Assembly: GCA_900314845.1 (NCBI GenBank)
Contig: OMWV01000021.1
Span: 1-64,000, forward strand
DNA length: 64,000 nucleotides
Reading direction: 5' to 3'
DNA from: an uncultured Eubacteriales bacterium
GTDB lineage: Bacteria > Bacillota > Clostridia > Lachnospirales > Lachnospiraceae
Position numbers and translations under genes: made by a program. Shown here piece after piece: positions 52,127 through 61,343 of this stretch (position 1 is the stretch's first letter; each line of letters starts with the position of its first letter). The notes under the pieces are model-generated. The model made no database searches. It had not been told where the DNA came from and saw only the letters and a list, made by a program, of their open reading frames with translations.

Positions 52127-53428
52127 TCAGGCTATCTCGTCGCTTCCGCTTCTGGGCTTTCTCTTTGTACTGCTGTGTTCTTTAACCGGCTTTTTCTCGC
52201 CGTATTCAAGTATGGGATCACACTTACTGTCTATAACATCCTTCGTAATGATACACTTGGTAACCGTATCATCAGAGGGAAGATTGTACATGATATCCAT
52301 CAGTGAATCTTCGACAATAGCGCGCAGACCTCTGGCGCCTGTATTCCTCTTAAAGGACAGCCTTGCTATCTCGTGCACGGCTTCATCCTCAAACTCCAGA
52401 TCTATCCCGTCCAGTTCAAAGAGCTTCCTGTACTGTTTTATTATAGCGCTTTTTGGCTCAGTAAGCACGCGGACAAGAGAATCTTCATCAAGAAGGTTCA
52501 GGGCAACGCTCACCGGAACACGGCCGACAAACTCAGGGATAAGTCCGAACTTAACAAAATCCTGAGGCAGGGCCTGGCTCATGAGTTTCCCTATATCCCT
52601 GTCCTCTTCCTTGACCCTGATATCCGCGTTAAATCCGATGGACTGGCCGCCGATCCTGCTCTCGACGATCTTGTCCAGACCGTCAAATGCGCCGCCGCAG
52701 ATAAAGAGGATGTTCGTCGTATCGATCTGGATAAATTCCTGATGAGGATGCTTTCTTCCGCCCTGAGGGGGGACAGAAGCAACGGTCCCCTCAAGGATCT
52801 TGAGCAGGGCCTGCTGAACGCCCTCGCCGGATACATCCCTCGTAATAGAAACATTCTCCGACTTCTTGGCGATCTTATCTATCTCATCGATATAGATAAT
52901 ACCCTTCTGCGCCCTCGCGATATCGTAATCCGCAGCCTGTATCAGCTTGAGCAGGATATTCTCAACATCCTCGCCGACATAGCCTGCCTCTGTAAGAGAA
53001 GTCGCGTCCGCTATGGCAAAGGGAACATTGAGCACCCTTGCCAGGGTCTGGGCCAGAAGAGTCTTGCCGGAACCCGTCGGGCCGGTCATGATGATGTTGC
53101 TCTTCTGCAGCTCCACATCGGATATATCACCGGATGTGATCCTCTTATAATGATTGTATACAGCTACGGAGAGGACCTTCTTGGCCTCCTCCTGGCCGAT
53201 GACATAATCATCGAGAAATGCCTTGATCTCTCTGGGCTTCATGAGATTGATGTCACTGCTGTACTCCTCATCTCCCAGTTCATCTTCTATGATCTCAGAA
53301 CAGATGCCCACACAGCTGTCGCAGATATACGCGTTCGGGCCTGCGATCAGCTTGCGGACCTGAGACTGCGGTTTCCCGCAGAATGAGCACCTGGGCTGTT
53401 TTTTATTGTCAGAATTACTTCCCGCCAT
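52127..53428 (-). CDS. clpX: ATP-dependent Clp protease ATP-binding subunit ClpX
   Basis: The 433-residue AAA+ unfoldase has an N-terminal C4 zinc finger (CSFCGKPQ and CDSC), Walker [14 protein letters not shown], Walker [11 protein letters not shown], and sensor motifs through [11 protein letters not shown]. It feeds ClpP and starts 21 nt after the clpP stop. The C-terminal tail ([17 protein letters not shown]) is basic and somewhat longer than usual. Confidence 0.97.
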   Translation of the reverse strand: MAGSNSDNKKQPRCSFCGKPQSQVRKLIAGPNAYICDSCVGICSEIIEDELGDEEYSSDINLMKPREIKAFLDDYVIGQEEAKKVLSVAVYNHYKRITSGDISDVELQKSNIIMTGPTGSGKTLLAQTLARVLNVPFAIADATSLTEAGYVGEDVENILLKLIQAADYDIARAQKGIIYIDEIDKIAKKSENVSITRDVSGEGVQQALLKILEGTVASVPPQGGRKHPHQEFIQIDTTNILFICGGAFDGLDKIVESRIGGQSIGFNADIRVKEEDRDIGKLMSQALPQDFVKFGLIPEFVGRVPVSVALNLLDEDSLVRVLTEPKSAIIKQYRKLFELDGIDLEFEDEAVHEIARLSFKRNTGARGLRAIVEDSLMDIMYNLPSDDTVTKCIITKDVIDSKCDPILEYGEKKPVKEHSSTKRKPRSGSDEIA

Positions 53429-53449
53429 AAATAATAATTTCCTCCGTCC

Positions 53450-54034
53450 TTATGCTCTCTTTGTAACGACAGCATCGATAAGTCCGTATTCCTTCGCCTG
53501 CTCGCTCGTCATATAGAAATCTCTCTCTGTATCAGCAGCGATCTTATCGTAAGGCTGTCCTGTATTGGCAGAGAGGATCTCATTGAGCATCCTCTTTGTG
53601 TTGAGGATCTGCTCCGCCACGATCTGTATCTCTGTGGCCTGTCCCTGCGCGCCGCCTGACGGCTGATGGATCATGATCATGGAGTGAGGCAGGGCAAGGC
53701 GCTTGCCCTTTGTGCCGCCGGAGAGAAGAAATGCTCCCATGCTGGCTGCCATGCCCATGCAGATCGTAGAGACGTCGCACTTAATAAACTGCATGGTATC
53801 ATAGATCGCCATGCCGGCTGTTACGGATCCGCCGGGGCTGTTTATATAGAGCTGTATATCCTTGCCCGGATCCTCGGACTCCAGGAAAAGAAGCTGGGAG
53901 ACGACAAGACTTGCCGTCACGTCTGTCACTTCCTCGCCAAGAAATACGATCCTCTCCTTGAGCAGTCTTGAATAAATGTCAAATGCTCTCTCACCCCTGC
54001 TGGATGATTCTATGACTGTAGGTACTAAACTCAT
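53450..54034 (-). CDS. clpP: ATP-dependent Clp protease proteolytic subunit ClpP
   Basis: The 194-residue serine peptidase has the triad Ser ([13 protein letters not shown]), His ([15 protein letters not shown]) and Asp (DTERDFYM). ATG 54034 is chosen because GGGAG lies 8 nt upstream; the earlier TTG (54049) is weaker. It pairs with ClpX downstream. Confidence 0.97.
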   Translation of the reverse strand: MSLVPTVIESSSRGERAFDIYSRLLKERIVFLGEEVTDVTASLVVSQLLFLESEDPGKDIQLYINSPGGSVTAGMAIYDTMQFIKCDVSTICMGMAASMGAFLLSGGTKGKRLALPHSMIMIHQPSGGAQGQATEIQIVAEQILNTKRMLNEILSANTGQPYDKIAADTERDFYMTSEQAKEYGLIDAVVTKRA

Positions 54035-54063
54035 ATCAATCACTCCCAAAAAATATTCTCAAT

Positions 54064-54107
54064 AAAGAAAAGCGGCCGCCCAGAATATAAAACTATTGCG
54101 GGCAGCC
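54064..54107 (-). terminator. tig terminator (before clpP)
   Basis: GGCTGCCC / GGGCGGCC is an 8-bp stem followed by GCTTTTCTTT on the minus strand. Only 29 nt remain before clpP, so clpPX is likely expressed by partial read-through from the tig promoter. Confidence 0.8.
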
Positions 54108-54142
54108 TCCATTCTTATTGATTACATCGACCTGCCTGAAAC

Positions 54143-55492
54143 TTATGCCTCAGGCTCGTCTACCTTTGCTTCTACTTTCTCCTCTGCCGCCTTCTCTACA
54201 GTAGTGATAACTGCGTTCTCAACAGCAAAGTCGAGTGCCTTCTGAGAGATGACATCATCAGAAACGGTATCGATCTCTTCCTTGGGAAGAAGCTTCTTTA
54301 TCTTATCTGCATCCATGTTATACTGCTCAGCGATCTTTGCGAACTCCGCATCGATCTCCTCCTGGCTTGCCTCTATGCCCTCCGCCTTGGCAACAGCCTT
54401 AAGAGCGATTCTGCTCTGGATGTTCTTCAGCGCCTGAGGCTTCATCTGGTTGACGAAGTCATCCATGCTCATACCGGTAACGTTGAGGTAGAGCTGAAGA
54501 TTGAGACCGTTTGTCTGAAGCTGCTGGCCATATCTGTCGACCATCTCTCTGGCCTGTGTCTCGACCATGGGATCCGGAATATCCATTGTGGCATTCTCTA
54601 TGATCTTATCAACGACCTTCTGCTGGGTAGCGCTCTTAATGGACTCTTTCTTCTTCTCTAAGAGATTCTTCTTAACGTCTTCCCTGTACTCATCAAATGT
54701 ATCGAACTCGGATACATCCTGTGCAAAATCGTCATCGAGCGCGGGAAGCTCCTTCTCCCTTACATCGTTGACCTTTACGTGGAATACAGCCGGCTTGCCT
54801 GCCATATCCTGATTGAAGTAGTCCTCAGGGAATGTAACATTGACATCGAGCTCGTCCCCTGTCTTAACGCCGACAAGCTGATCCTCGAAACCGGGGATGA
54901 AATTGCCGGATCCGAGAGTAAGGGAATAATCTGTGGCCTTTCCGCCGTCGAACTCAACGCCCTCTGTCTCACCTGTATAATCGATAACAGTGATATCGCC
55001 TGTCTTTGCTTCCCTGTCAACAGAAATCTCTCTGGCATTCACATTCTGTGCCTTCCTGATCTCCTCAGCGATCTCATCGTCTGTAACTTCGGGTGCTTCC
55101 TGCTCTATCTCAATGCCCTTATACTGACCGAGCTCTGCCTCCGGCATGGTAGCTACCTCTGCTGTGTAGATAAACTCCTTGCCCTTGCCGATCTGTACGA
55201 ACTCTATCTTGGGAGCAGATGTGATATTCACATCCTTAACCTCTGTGAGAGCCTCATCATATGTGCTCGGAAGAATGATGTTGGTTGCTTCCTCATAGAA
55301 CATCTCAGGGCCATACATCTTCTCTACCATAGCCTGAGGGACCTTGCCCTTCCTGAAACCGGGTATGGAGATCTGATTCCTCATCTTAAGATAAGCCTGT
55401 GTGATACCCTTATCAAATGTCTCAGCCGGCACTGTTACTGTCAGCTTGGCCATGTTATGCTCTAATGTTTCAACCTTCACCTGTACACTCAT
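54143..55492 (-). CDS. tig: Trigger factor (ribosome-associated chaperone)
   Basis: The 449-residue protein has an N-terminal ribosome-binding domain with the tail-binding signature GFRKGKVP, a FKBP-type PPIase domain (about 155-240) and a helical C-terminal chaperone domain. It folds nascent chains. The acidic C-terminus (EKAAEEKVEAKVDEPEA) is typical. AGGAGGG lies 10 nt before the ATG. Order tig-clpP-clpX-lon-engB is classic. Confidence 0.97.
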   Translation of the reverse strand: MSVQVKVETLEHNMAKLTVTVPAETFDKGITQAYLKMRNQISIPGFRKGKVPQAMVEKMYGPEMFYEEATNIILPSTYDEALTEVKDVNITSAPKIEFVQIGKGKEFIYTAEVATMPEAELGQYKGIEIEQEAPEVTDDEIAEEIRKAQNVNAREISVDREAKTGDITVIDYTGETEGVEFDGGKATDYSLTLGSGNFIPGFEDQLVGVKTGDELDVNVTFPEDYFNQDMAGKPAVFHVKVNDVREKELPALDDDFAQDVSEFDTFDEYREDVKKNLLEKKKESIKSATQQKVVDKIIENATMDIPDPMVETQAREMVDRYGQQLQTNGLNLQLYLNVTGMSMDDFVNQMKPQALKNIQSRIALKAVAKAEGIEASQEEIDAEFAKIAEQYNMDADKIKKLLPKEEIDTVSDDVISQKALDFAVENAVITTVEKAAEEKVEAKVDEPEA

Positions 55493-55558
55493 TATCCTAT
55501 AACCCTCCTGTTAAATAGCTGAATACGTCCTGCCGGGATAAAAGCAGGAACTTAGTCT

Positions 55559-55587
55559 AGTATATTATAAGAGCTCCAATCTGTAAA
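55559..55587 (-). promoter_or_regulatory. tig promoter
   Basis: TTTACA (55582-55587), a 17-nt spacer and TATACT (55559-55564) on the minus strand, giving a leader of about 60 nt. Confidence 0.75.
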
Positions 55588-55619
55588 TAGGATATGGAGC
55601 TGATTTTATGGAATGTTTA

Positions 55620-55654
55620 GAAAAAAGTGCCTGTTATGGTAAACCTGATCAGGC
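55620..55654 (-). terminator. Probable terminator of the DMT permease gene
   Basis: GCCTG / CAGGC forms a short stem that begins at the last codon and stop of the gene and is followed by ACTTTTTT on the minus strand. Confidence 0.5.
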
Positions 55655-56554
55655 TGCCTCCTCTTCCTTCCGGTTGTAGAAAAACATGACTGCCGACATG
55701 GCAAATATGATCACATAGCCTATGACGCTGAGTCTGTCCGGCAGTTCATCGAAGAATATAAAACTCCAGGCAGCCGCGAACAGGATCTGCGTGTAATCGT
55801 AAATGGAGATCTCTCTTGCCGGCGCATGCTGATAAGCTGCCGTGATCCCGAACTGACCGCCCGTAGCGCCGACCCCTGCCAGAAGCAGGAAGAAAAGCTG
55901 CATCAGCGTCATGGGATGATAGTTGAGAAGCAGGTAGGGAAGGGCTGCCAGACAGGAAAATGTGGAGAAGAAAAATACGATAAATGTTCCTCTCTCTCCC
56001 CTGAGGCCGAGTCCCCTGACGCAGGTGTAGGCCCCGCCTGCCGCCATGCCGCCGACCGCTCCGCACAAGGCCGGAAATACAGCCGTGAAGTCAAAGCCGG
56101 GCTTTATGATCAGCATGCTTCCGATAAAAGCCCCCGCTATGCTGATGATGTGGAAGGGCTTCAGCTTTTCCCTGAGAAAGATAAAAGAAAACAGCAGGGT
56201 AAAGAAGGGCGAAAGCTTGTTCAGCATGGACGCGTCAGAGAGGACCAGCTTGCCGACAGCGTAAAAGTTGCCGAATATTCCTATGGTACCCAGTGTGGAC
56301 CGCAGGATCAGCAGGGGAAGATTCCTTTTCTGAAAGGAAAATCCCTCTCCGCTCCTGATCAGCATGACAAGGGCGACAAAGGCTGCCACAAGATTCCGGA
56401 AGAAACTCTTCTGGATCGCCGGCAGATCCCCCGATGCCTTTACACACAGATTCATAAGCGAAAAGCTGAATGCTGAAAATATAAGACATGCAATCGCCTT
56501 ATTCCTCCTATGCCTGCTCCTGTCCTGCTGCACTGCTGTCTCTTCCTTTTCCAT
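55649..56554 (-). CDS. DMT-superfamily (EamA) permease
   Basis: The 301-residue protein has ten hydrophobic segments in two EamA repeats (about 25-150 and 165-295), with the APAREISIYDYTQILFAA signature near the end. Such 10-TM carriers export metabolites or amino acids; the substrate is unknown. ATG 56554 follows AGGGAGGATA; the longer frame lies inside the neighbouring gene. It lies 25 nt behind the lipoprotein chaperone and is probably co-transcribed. Confidence 0.82.
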   Translation of the reverse strand: MEKEETAVQQDRSRHRRNKAIACLIFSAFSFSLMNLCVKASGDLPAIQKSFFRNLVAAFVALVMLIRSGEGFSFQKRNLPLLILRSTLGTIGIFGNFYAVGKLVLSDASMLNKLSPFFTLLFSFIFLREKLKPFHIISIAGAFIGSMLIIKPGFDFTAVFPALCGAVGGMAAGGAYTCVRGLGLRGERGTFIVFFFSTFSCLAALPYLLLNYHPMTLMQLFFLLLAGVGATGGQFGITAAYQHAPAREISIYDYTQILFAAAWSFIFFDELPDRLSVIGYVIIFAMSAVMFFYNRKEEEAA

Positions 56555-56579
56555 TATCCTCCCTGCGCTCCTGTCCTGT

Positions 56580-57770
56580 TTAGTTACTGCTGCTTGAGCT
56601 GTCTGAACTTTCCGTCTCCGATACTGCCTTTGCGTCTTTCTCCAGAATATCCACGACCTTCTGGACGATGATGACCTGCTTGAGATATCTCTTGCCGTAC
56701 TGCTTCTCCAGAGCATCGGCGCTCTCATAGCCCAGTTCCTTGACATAGGAATTTATCTCTTTTTCATAGACCTCATCTGTGAGCTCAACGCCTTCCTTGT
56801 CAGCGATCGCGCAGATGACAAGCATATTGGCCGCTGCGTTTTTTGCGTACTTTTCGCCTTCTTCGTTCAGCTCATCTTCTGTTGTCGCAGATGTCCCGTA
56901 ATACTGGCCGTACTGTGCCAGGAATTCCTTCAGATTGCCTTCACTGTAGTAGTCGGCATACTGCTTATAATAGTCGACGTAAGAATCCTTATACTGCTTG
57001 AGGAAATCTTCGGGATAATCCTTTACCTTGGCATTCTTTACAGCCGCTTTTATCAGCTCGCCCTGCCTGCTCTGCTCCGCCTCATTCTCCTTGGAAGCCT
57101 TGAGCTTATCCTTCACATACTTGCGGTATTCCTTTGTGGTGGAAACACCGCTTATATTAAGGCCTTTTACAAATTCATCCGTCAGCTCGGGAACGACCTT
57201 GTCCCCCTCAATGTAATTGATCGTAACTTTAAATTTGACCGCCTTGCCGGCAAGATCCTTCTGCTGATAATCGGAAGGGAACTTAAGGTTCAGCGTCACT
57301 TCTTCACCCGGCTTATGTCCGATCAGTCCCGACTCGAAGCCGTCTATGAAAGATTTCGATCCTATCTCCAGAGAATAATCCGAAGAACTGCCCCCGTCAA
57401 AGGACTTGCCGTCTATGGTTCCGTTAAAATCTATATTCACGGTATCCCCGTCCTTGACTGCCCTGTCCTTTATCTGCTTGGGCTGGGCATAGGACTCCAG
57501 CGTGCTCTTTATATCCTTATTGATCTCCGACTTCGATACGGACGTATCCACCTTCGTGTAAGACAGACCCTTGTAATCGCCAAGCTCTACCAGTTTCTCC
57601 ACATCGTAGTCGTAAGCGTACTTCTGAGCATCCAGTTCCTTGGCCGCGGACTGCTCTGTCTCGGCCGTCTCGGCTGCCGTATCTGTCTCTGCCGTATTCT
57701 TTGAACCGCATCCCGCAAGCATAGCTGCCAGGGACAGGCATACAGCAAGTGTGCAAAGCATTCTCTTCAT
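56580..57770 (-). CDS. Secreted lipoprotein with trigger-factor FKBP-type peptidyl-prolyl isomerase domain
   Basis: The 396-residue protein has a lipobox LAGC at Cys21, so it is lipid-anchored outside the membrane. After a Thr/Glu-rich linker, residues about 60-190 match the trigger factor PPIase region (VKDGDTVNIDFNGTIDGKSF, FIDGFESGLIGHKPGE). Residues about 200-380 resemble its helical substrate-binding domain. The ribosome-binding domain is missing. It looks like an extracytoplasmic chaperone derived from trigger factor, comparable in role to PrsA, and encoded close to tig. The Ser-rich C-terminus (ESSDSSSSSN) is a likely flexible end. AAAGGA precedes the ATG. Confidence 0.85.
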   Translation of the reverse strand: MKRMLCTLAVCLSLAAMLAGCGSKNTAETDTAAETAETEQSAAKELDAQKYAYDYDVEKLVELGDYKGLSYTKVDTSVSKSEINKDIKSTLESYAQPKQIKDRAVKDGDTVNIDFNGTIDGKSFDGGSSSDYSLEIGSKSFIDGFESGLIGHKPGEEVTLNLKFPSDYQQKDLAGKAVKFKVTINYIEGDKVVPELTDEFVKGLNISGVSTTKEYRKYVKDKLKASKENEAEQSRQGELIKAAVKNAKVKDYPEDFLKQYKDSYVDYYKQYADYYSEGNLKEFLAQYGQYYGTSATTEDELNEEGEKYAKNAAANMLVICAIADKEGVELTDEVYEKEINSYVKELGYESADALEKQYGKRYLKQVIIVQKVVDILEKDAKAVSETESSDSSSSSN

Positions 57771-57850
57771 ATTAAAAATCCTTTCTGAAACAGGGTTAAC
57801 GTTCTTGTTATATCACAATGAATAACAAAAAGGAAGCATTTTCCCAGAGT

Positions 57851-58546
57851 TCACAGATTGTTCACAGGCTCTCCGTCCAGTCCGAATACCAGGATCCGCG
57901 AGCCTCCATCCGCTCCGTAACAGAGCCCCAGATCGCTGACCCGGGCCTTTCCATCCGTGGCATCCGCCAGCTTCCTGTCAAATCCCTGCCTCATCTGAGA
58001 AGGCACCAGAAGATCAAGTTTTGCCCTGTCCGCGTATTCTATATTTACCGTCATGATATCCTGACCGGATATCATATACTGGACCTTGCCCAGAAGAGTG
58101 TAATCTATATCAACGGTCAGACGGCTGCACAGTCTCTTTTCTATAATAAGGCACGCATCCAGACCCGCCTTTACAGCGGAGGAATAGGCCCTCACAAGGC
58201 CCCCCGTCCCCAGCAGGATCCCGCCGAAATACCGGGTCACAACAGCGCATGTATTTGTCAGGCCGGCTCCCTGCAAAACGTCCAGCATGGGCTTGCCGGC
58301 TGTCTGGGACGGTTCACCGTCATCACTGCACCGGCTGACAGGATTTTTCACTCCTACGCAGTAGGCATGGCAATTGTGCCTGGCATCCCAGTACTTTTTC
58401 TTTATGTCCTCAATATATGCCCCGGCCTGCTCCTGGCTGGATACCGGCGCGATATGAGCGATAAAGCGTGACTTTTTTTCAACGATCTGAGCGGCCCCGG
58501 GACTGTATACCGTCCGGTAGCTTATGGGAAGATTCTCTGTTGTCAT
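57851..58546 (-). CDS. yigZ: YigZ/IMPACT family protein
   Basis: The 231-residue protein has the UPF0029 N-terminal domain with KKSRFIAHIAPVSS, HNCHAYCVG and SDDGEPSQTAGKPMLDVLQ, then the C-terminal alpha/beta domain. Relatives bind GCN1 or ribosomes in eukaryotes; bacterial function is not settled. AGGAGG lies 6 nt before ATG 58546. It is transcribed away from the divergent PBP gene. Confidence 0.93.
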   Translation of the reverse strand: MTTENLPISYRTVYSPGAAQIVEKKSRFIAHIAPVSSQEQAGAYIEDIKKKYWDARHNCHAYCVGVKNPVSRCSDDGEPSQTAGKPMLDVLQGAGLTNTCAVVTRYFGGILLGTGGLVRAYSSAVKAGLDACLIIEKRLCSRLTVDIDYTLLGKVQYMISGQDIMTVNIEYADRAKLDLLVPSQMRQGFDRKLADATDGKARVSDLGLCYGADGGSRILVFGLDGEPVNNL

Positions 58547-58618
58547 ATATGGCCTCCTATCTCCTTTCCACATTCCGGCGTCCTGTAAAATGTCGGAAAA
58601 TGGCGGCTTATGCAGGCT

Positions 58619-58665
58619 TAGTATACCAAATTATTCTTTATTTTACAGCCTATATTTGGTATAAT
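58619..58665. promoter_or_regulatory. Divergent yigZ / PBP promoters embedded in a palindrome
   Basis: A 10-bp perfect inverted repeat, TATACCAAAT (58622-58631) and ATTTGGTATA (58654-58663), overlaps both -10 boxes: TATACT for yigZ (complement of 58619-58624) and TATAAT for the PBP (58660-58665). The -35 elements are poor. One protein binding both arms could control both genes. Confidence 0.6.
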
Positions 58666-58701
58666 AAATTACTTAATATAACTGCGCAAAGGAGTCATTC
58701 C

Positions 58702-61278
58702 ATGGATTACAGCAGGTCAAACACTGAAAGATTAAGAAATAAGATAAGATCCGGCGGGGCCAAGGCAGAGAAGAAGATAGCATTTAACATCCTCCGCTTT
58801 GTCGTCATAGCCCTCCTCGTGGCCGGGGCTGCCATGATCGCAGCCGTCGCGGGAGGATTTCACGGGATCATAGACAGCGCACCCAGGGTTTCCGTCGACC
58901 AGGTCATGCCCTCAAAGGTCAAGTCCGTCATGTACTATCCTGACGGCAGCAAGGCGGTCGAGCTTGTGGGCTCCCAGTCCAACAGGACCATCATCTCCAT
59001 AGATGATCTTCCCAAGGAAGTGCCGGAAGCCTTCATTGCCATAGAGGATCAGCGTTTTTACGACCACAACGGCATAGATCCCAAGGGTATCATCAGAGCC
59101 CTCTTTACCGGTCTGGGCAACAGGGGGAACTTCTCCCAGGGAGCCAGCACGATCACCCAGCAGCTGATAAAGATGACCATATTTAACGGCGGCGAGGAGA
59201 GCACGGACAGCGAGCGTTTCCGCAGGAAGTTCCAGGAATGGTATCTGGCGATCCAGCTTGAGAAGAAGCTTTCCAAGAAAGAGATCCTGGAAGCGTACCT
59301 CAACACCATAAACTTCGGCCGGGGAGCTTACGGGGTGGAGGCTGCCTCAGAAAGGTATTTCAACAAGAAAGCCAAAGATCTGACCGTCTCGGAGGCGGCT
59401 GTCCTGGCTTCCATCGCCCAGTCTCCCTCCAACAACAACCCGGTGGACGGGCAGGAGGCCAACTCAAGGAGAAGGCAGATCGTCCTGAAGAATATGCTCG
59501 CGCTCGGATATATCGACCAGTCCGTCTATGATCAGTCTTTAGCTGACGATGTCTACTCCCGCGTGGCAAAGGTCAACGATAAGGTAAAAGATAAGGATGT
59601 AATATACACCTGGTTCGAGGACGCCTGCATAGACCAGGTCCTGAGCGACCTGCAGACAAAACTGGGCTACACGAAGGAAGAAGCAGTCTCTGCCCTCTAC
59701 AGCGGCGGCCTGCAGATTTATATGACAGAGGATAAGCAGATCCAGTCTATCGTCGACAGCTACTACAAAAAGGATTCCCTCTTCACTTCCCATGAGTATC
59801 TGCTTCGATGGGCCCTTACCTACAAGGACAAGAAGGGGAAGGAGGTCAACGTCGACGAGAACTCCATGCAGGCCTACTACGGAAGCGACAACTGCGACCT
59901 GCTTTACGACACAGTAGACCAGGCCAGAGCGGCCGTGGAGGACTATAAGAAGGCCATAGGCGCAGGCAAGTCCAATATCATAGCGGAGACATTCAAGCCC
60001 ACAGCCCAGGCCCAGTCTTCCTATGTCATTATGGACCAGCACACCGGGCATGTTCTGGCCATAAGCGGCGGCCGCGGAACAAAGACAGAAAACAGGAGCT
60101 TCAACAGGGCAACGCAGGCTCTGCGCCAGCCGGGTTCTGTATTTAAGATCCTGGCAGTCTATGCCGCGGCTCTTAACGAATGCGACCAGACCCTGGCCTC
60201 CACAAAGAAGGACGAGCCCTACAAGACACCCGACGGCTATGAAGCTTTCAACACAAATAAAAACTCCTATAAGGGAACCGTCACCATGAGGGACGCCATC
60301 GTTCACTCCATGAATGTTGTCACCGTGCGCTGGCTCGTGGAGAATGTAACGACAAAGCTGGCGATAAAATATCTGAAGAATTTTGGATTTACGACTATAG
60401 ACGACAAAAATGACAATTATGCTCCCCTGGCCCTGGGCGGCATATACAAGGGCGTCAGCAACCTGGAAGTAACCGGCGCTTTCTCGGCCATCGCCAACGG
60501 CGGTATCTACACCCAGCCTGTCTTCTACACAAAGATCCTCGACAGGAACGGGAACGTGCTCCTGGAGAATGTGCCGGAGACCCACAGGGTCATAAAGGAT
60601 TCCACAGCCTGGCTGCTCACAAGCGCCATGGAAGACGTCGTGACGAAAGGAACCGGAACAGCGGCCCGCATATCAGACGGCGGCATCGCCGAAGCCGGCA
60701 AAACGGGCACGACAGAGAATTACACAGACCTCTGGTTTGCCGGCTACACCCCCTACTATACCGCTTCCGTATGGATGGGATATGACAACAGCGCCTCCAT
60801 GAGAGGGCGCGTAAGCTACAGCTACTCCGAACACAAGATGCTCTGGAAGAACATCATGAATGAAATCATTCAGAAAAAGGGGCTGGAGGACGCTGACTTT
60901 ACCATGCCGGATTCTGTCGAAAAGGTCAAGGTCTGCAAGAAATCAGGGCTTCTGCCTTCAGACGGCTGTCCTGTTGTAACGGAATATATGGATAAAGAAA
61001 GCGTTCCCACCGACTTCTGCACCGACCACGATACCGTGGCGGTCAAGATGTGCTCCCACTGCGGTAAGAGGGCCACATCCTATACACCGGAGAAGTATGT
61101 ATACACAGAGTATTTCGACTCGGAAGACGATGTCCCTCAGGACTACTGCACAGACGTCGACCCGAACGCGGGGAATGACGATGACGAAGAGGATGAGAAT
61201 GAAAATGATGACGAGCAGGACGAGGGGGATGATGACGAAGAGGATGAGAACGATTTCTGGGACAGACTGGCCCGCTAA
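58702..61278 (+). CDS. Class A penicillin-binding protein (bifunctional transglycosylase/transpeptidase)
   Basis: The 858-residue protein has an N-terminal membrane anchor (about 30-52) and a GT51 glycosyltransferase (FIAIEDQRFYDHNG with Glu115, GASTITQQLIK, YLNTINFGRGAYGVEAASERYF). A transpeptidase follows with SxxK (PGSVFK), SxN (SMN) and KTG (GKTGTTENY). It polymerises and cross-links peptidoglycan outside the membrane. The C-terminus has Cys pairs (CKKSGLLPSDGC, CSHCGK) and ends in about 35 residues of nearly pure Asp/Glu/Asn before DFWDRLAR, an unusual acidic tail. ATG 58702 has AAAGGAG 7 nt upstream. Confidence 0.95.
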   Translation: MDYSRSNTERLRNKIRSGGAKAEKKIAFNILRFVVIALLVAGAAMIAAVAGGFHGIIDSAPRVSVDQVMPSKVKSVMYYPDGSKAVELVGSQSNRTIISIDDLPKEVPEAFIAIEDQRFYDHNGIDPKGIIRALFTGLGNRGNFSQGASTITQQLIKMTIFNGGEESTDSERFRRKFQEWYLAIQLEKKLSKKEILEAYLNTINFGRGAYGVEAASERYFNKKAKDLTVSEAAVLASIAQSPSNNNPVDGQEANSRRRQIVLKNMLALGYIDQSVYDQSLADDVYSRVAKVNDKVKDKDVIYTWFEDACIDQVLSDLQTKLGYTKEEAVSALYSGGLQIYMTEDKQIQSIVDSYYKKDSLFTSHEYLLRWALTYKDKKGKEVNVDENSMQAYYGSDNCDLLYDTVDQARAAVEDYKKAIGAGKSNIIAETFKPTAQAQSSYVIMDQHTGHVLAISGGRGTKTENRSFNRATQALRQPGSVFKILAVYAAALNECDQTLASTKKDEPYKTPDGYEAFNTNKNSYKGTVTMRDAIVHSMNVVTVRWLVENVTTKLAIKYLKNFGFTTIDDKNDNYAPLALGGIYKGVSNLEVTGAFSAIANGGIYTQPVFYTKILDRNGNVLLENVPETHRVIKDSTAWLLTSAMEDVVTKGTGTAARISDGGIAEAGKTGTTENYTDLWFAGYTPYYTASVWMGYDNSASMRGRVSYSYSEHKMLWKNIMNEIIQKKGLEDADFTMPDSVEKVKVCKKSGLLPSDGCPVVTEYMDKESVPTDFCTDHDTVAVKMCSHCGKRATSYTPEKYVYTEYFDSEDDVPQDYCTDVDPNAGNDDDEEDENENDDEQDEGDDDEEDENDFWDRLAR

Positions 61279-61298
61279 GGGAAATTGATAAACAACAA

Positions 61299-61340
61299 GG
61301 GATGTGAAAAACCGTCAGTTCGTTTTTCACATCCCTTTTT
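61299..61340. terminator. Bidirectional terminator between the PBP gene and greA
   Basis: A 14-bp stem GGGATGTGAAAAAC / GTTTTTCACATCCC with a 9-nt loop is followed by TTTTTC on the plus strand and by TTGTTGTTTA on the minus strand. Confidence 0.92.
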
Positions 61341-61343
61341 CTG

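Noticed and set aside
59539..60585. 348-codon minus-strand frame opposite the PBP gene
   Set aside because: It overlaps the transpeptidase motifs on the other strand and has no start signal.
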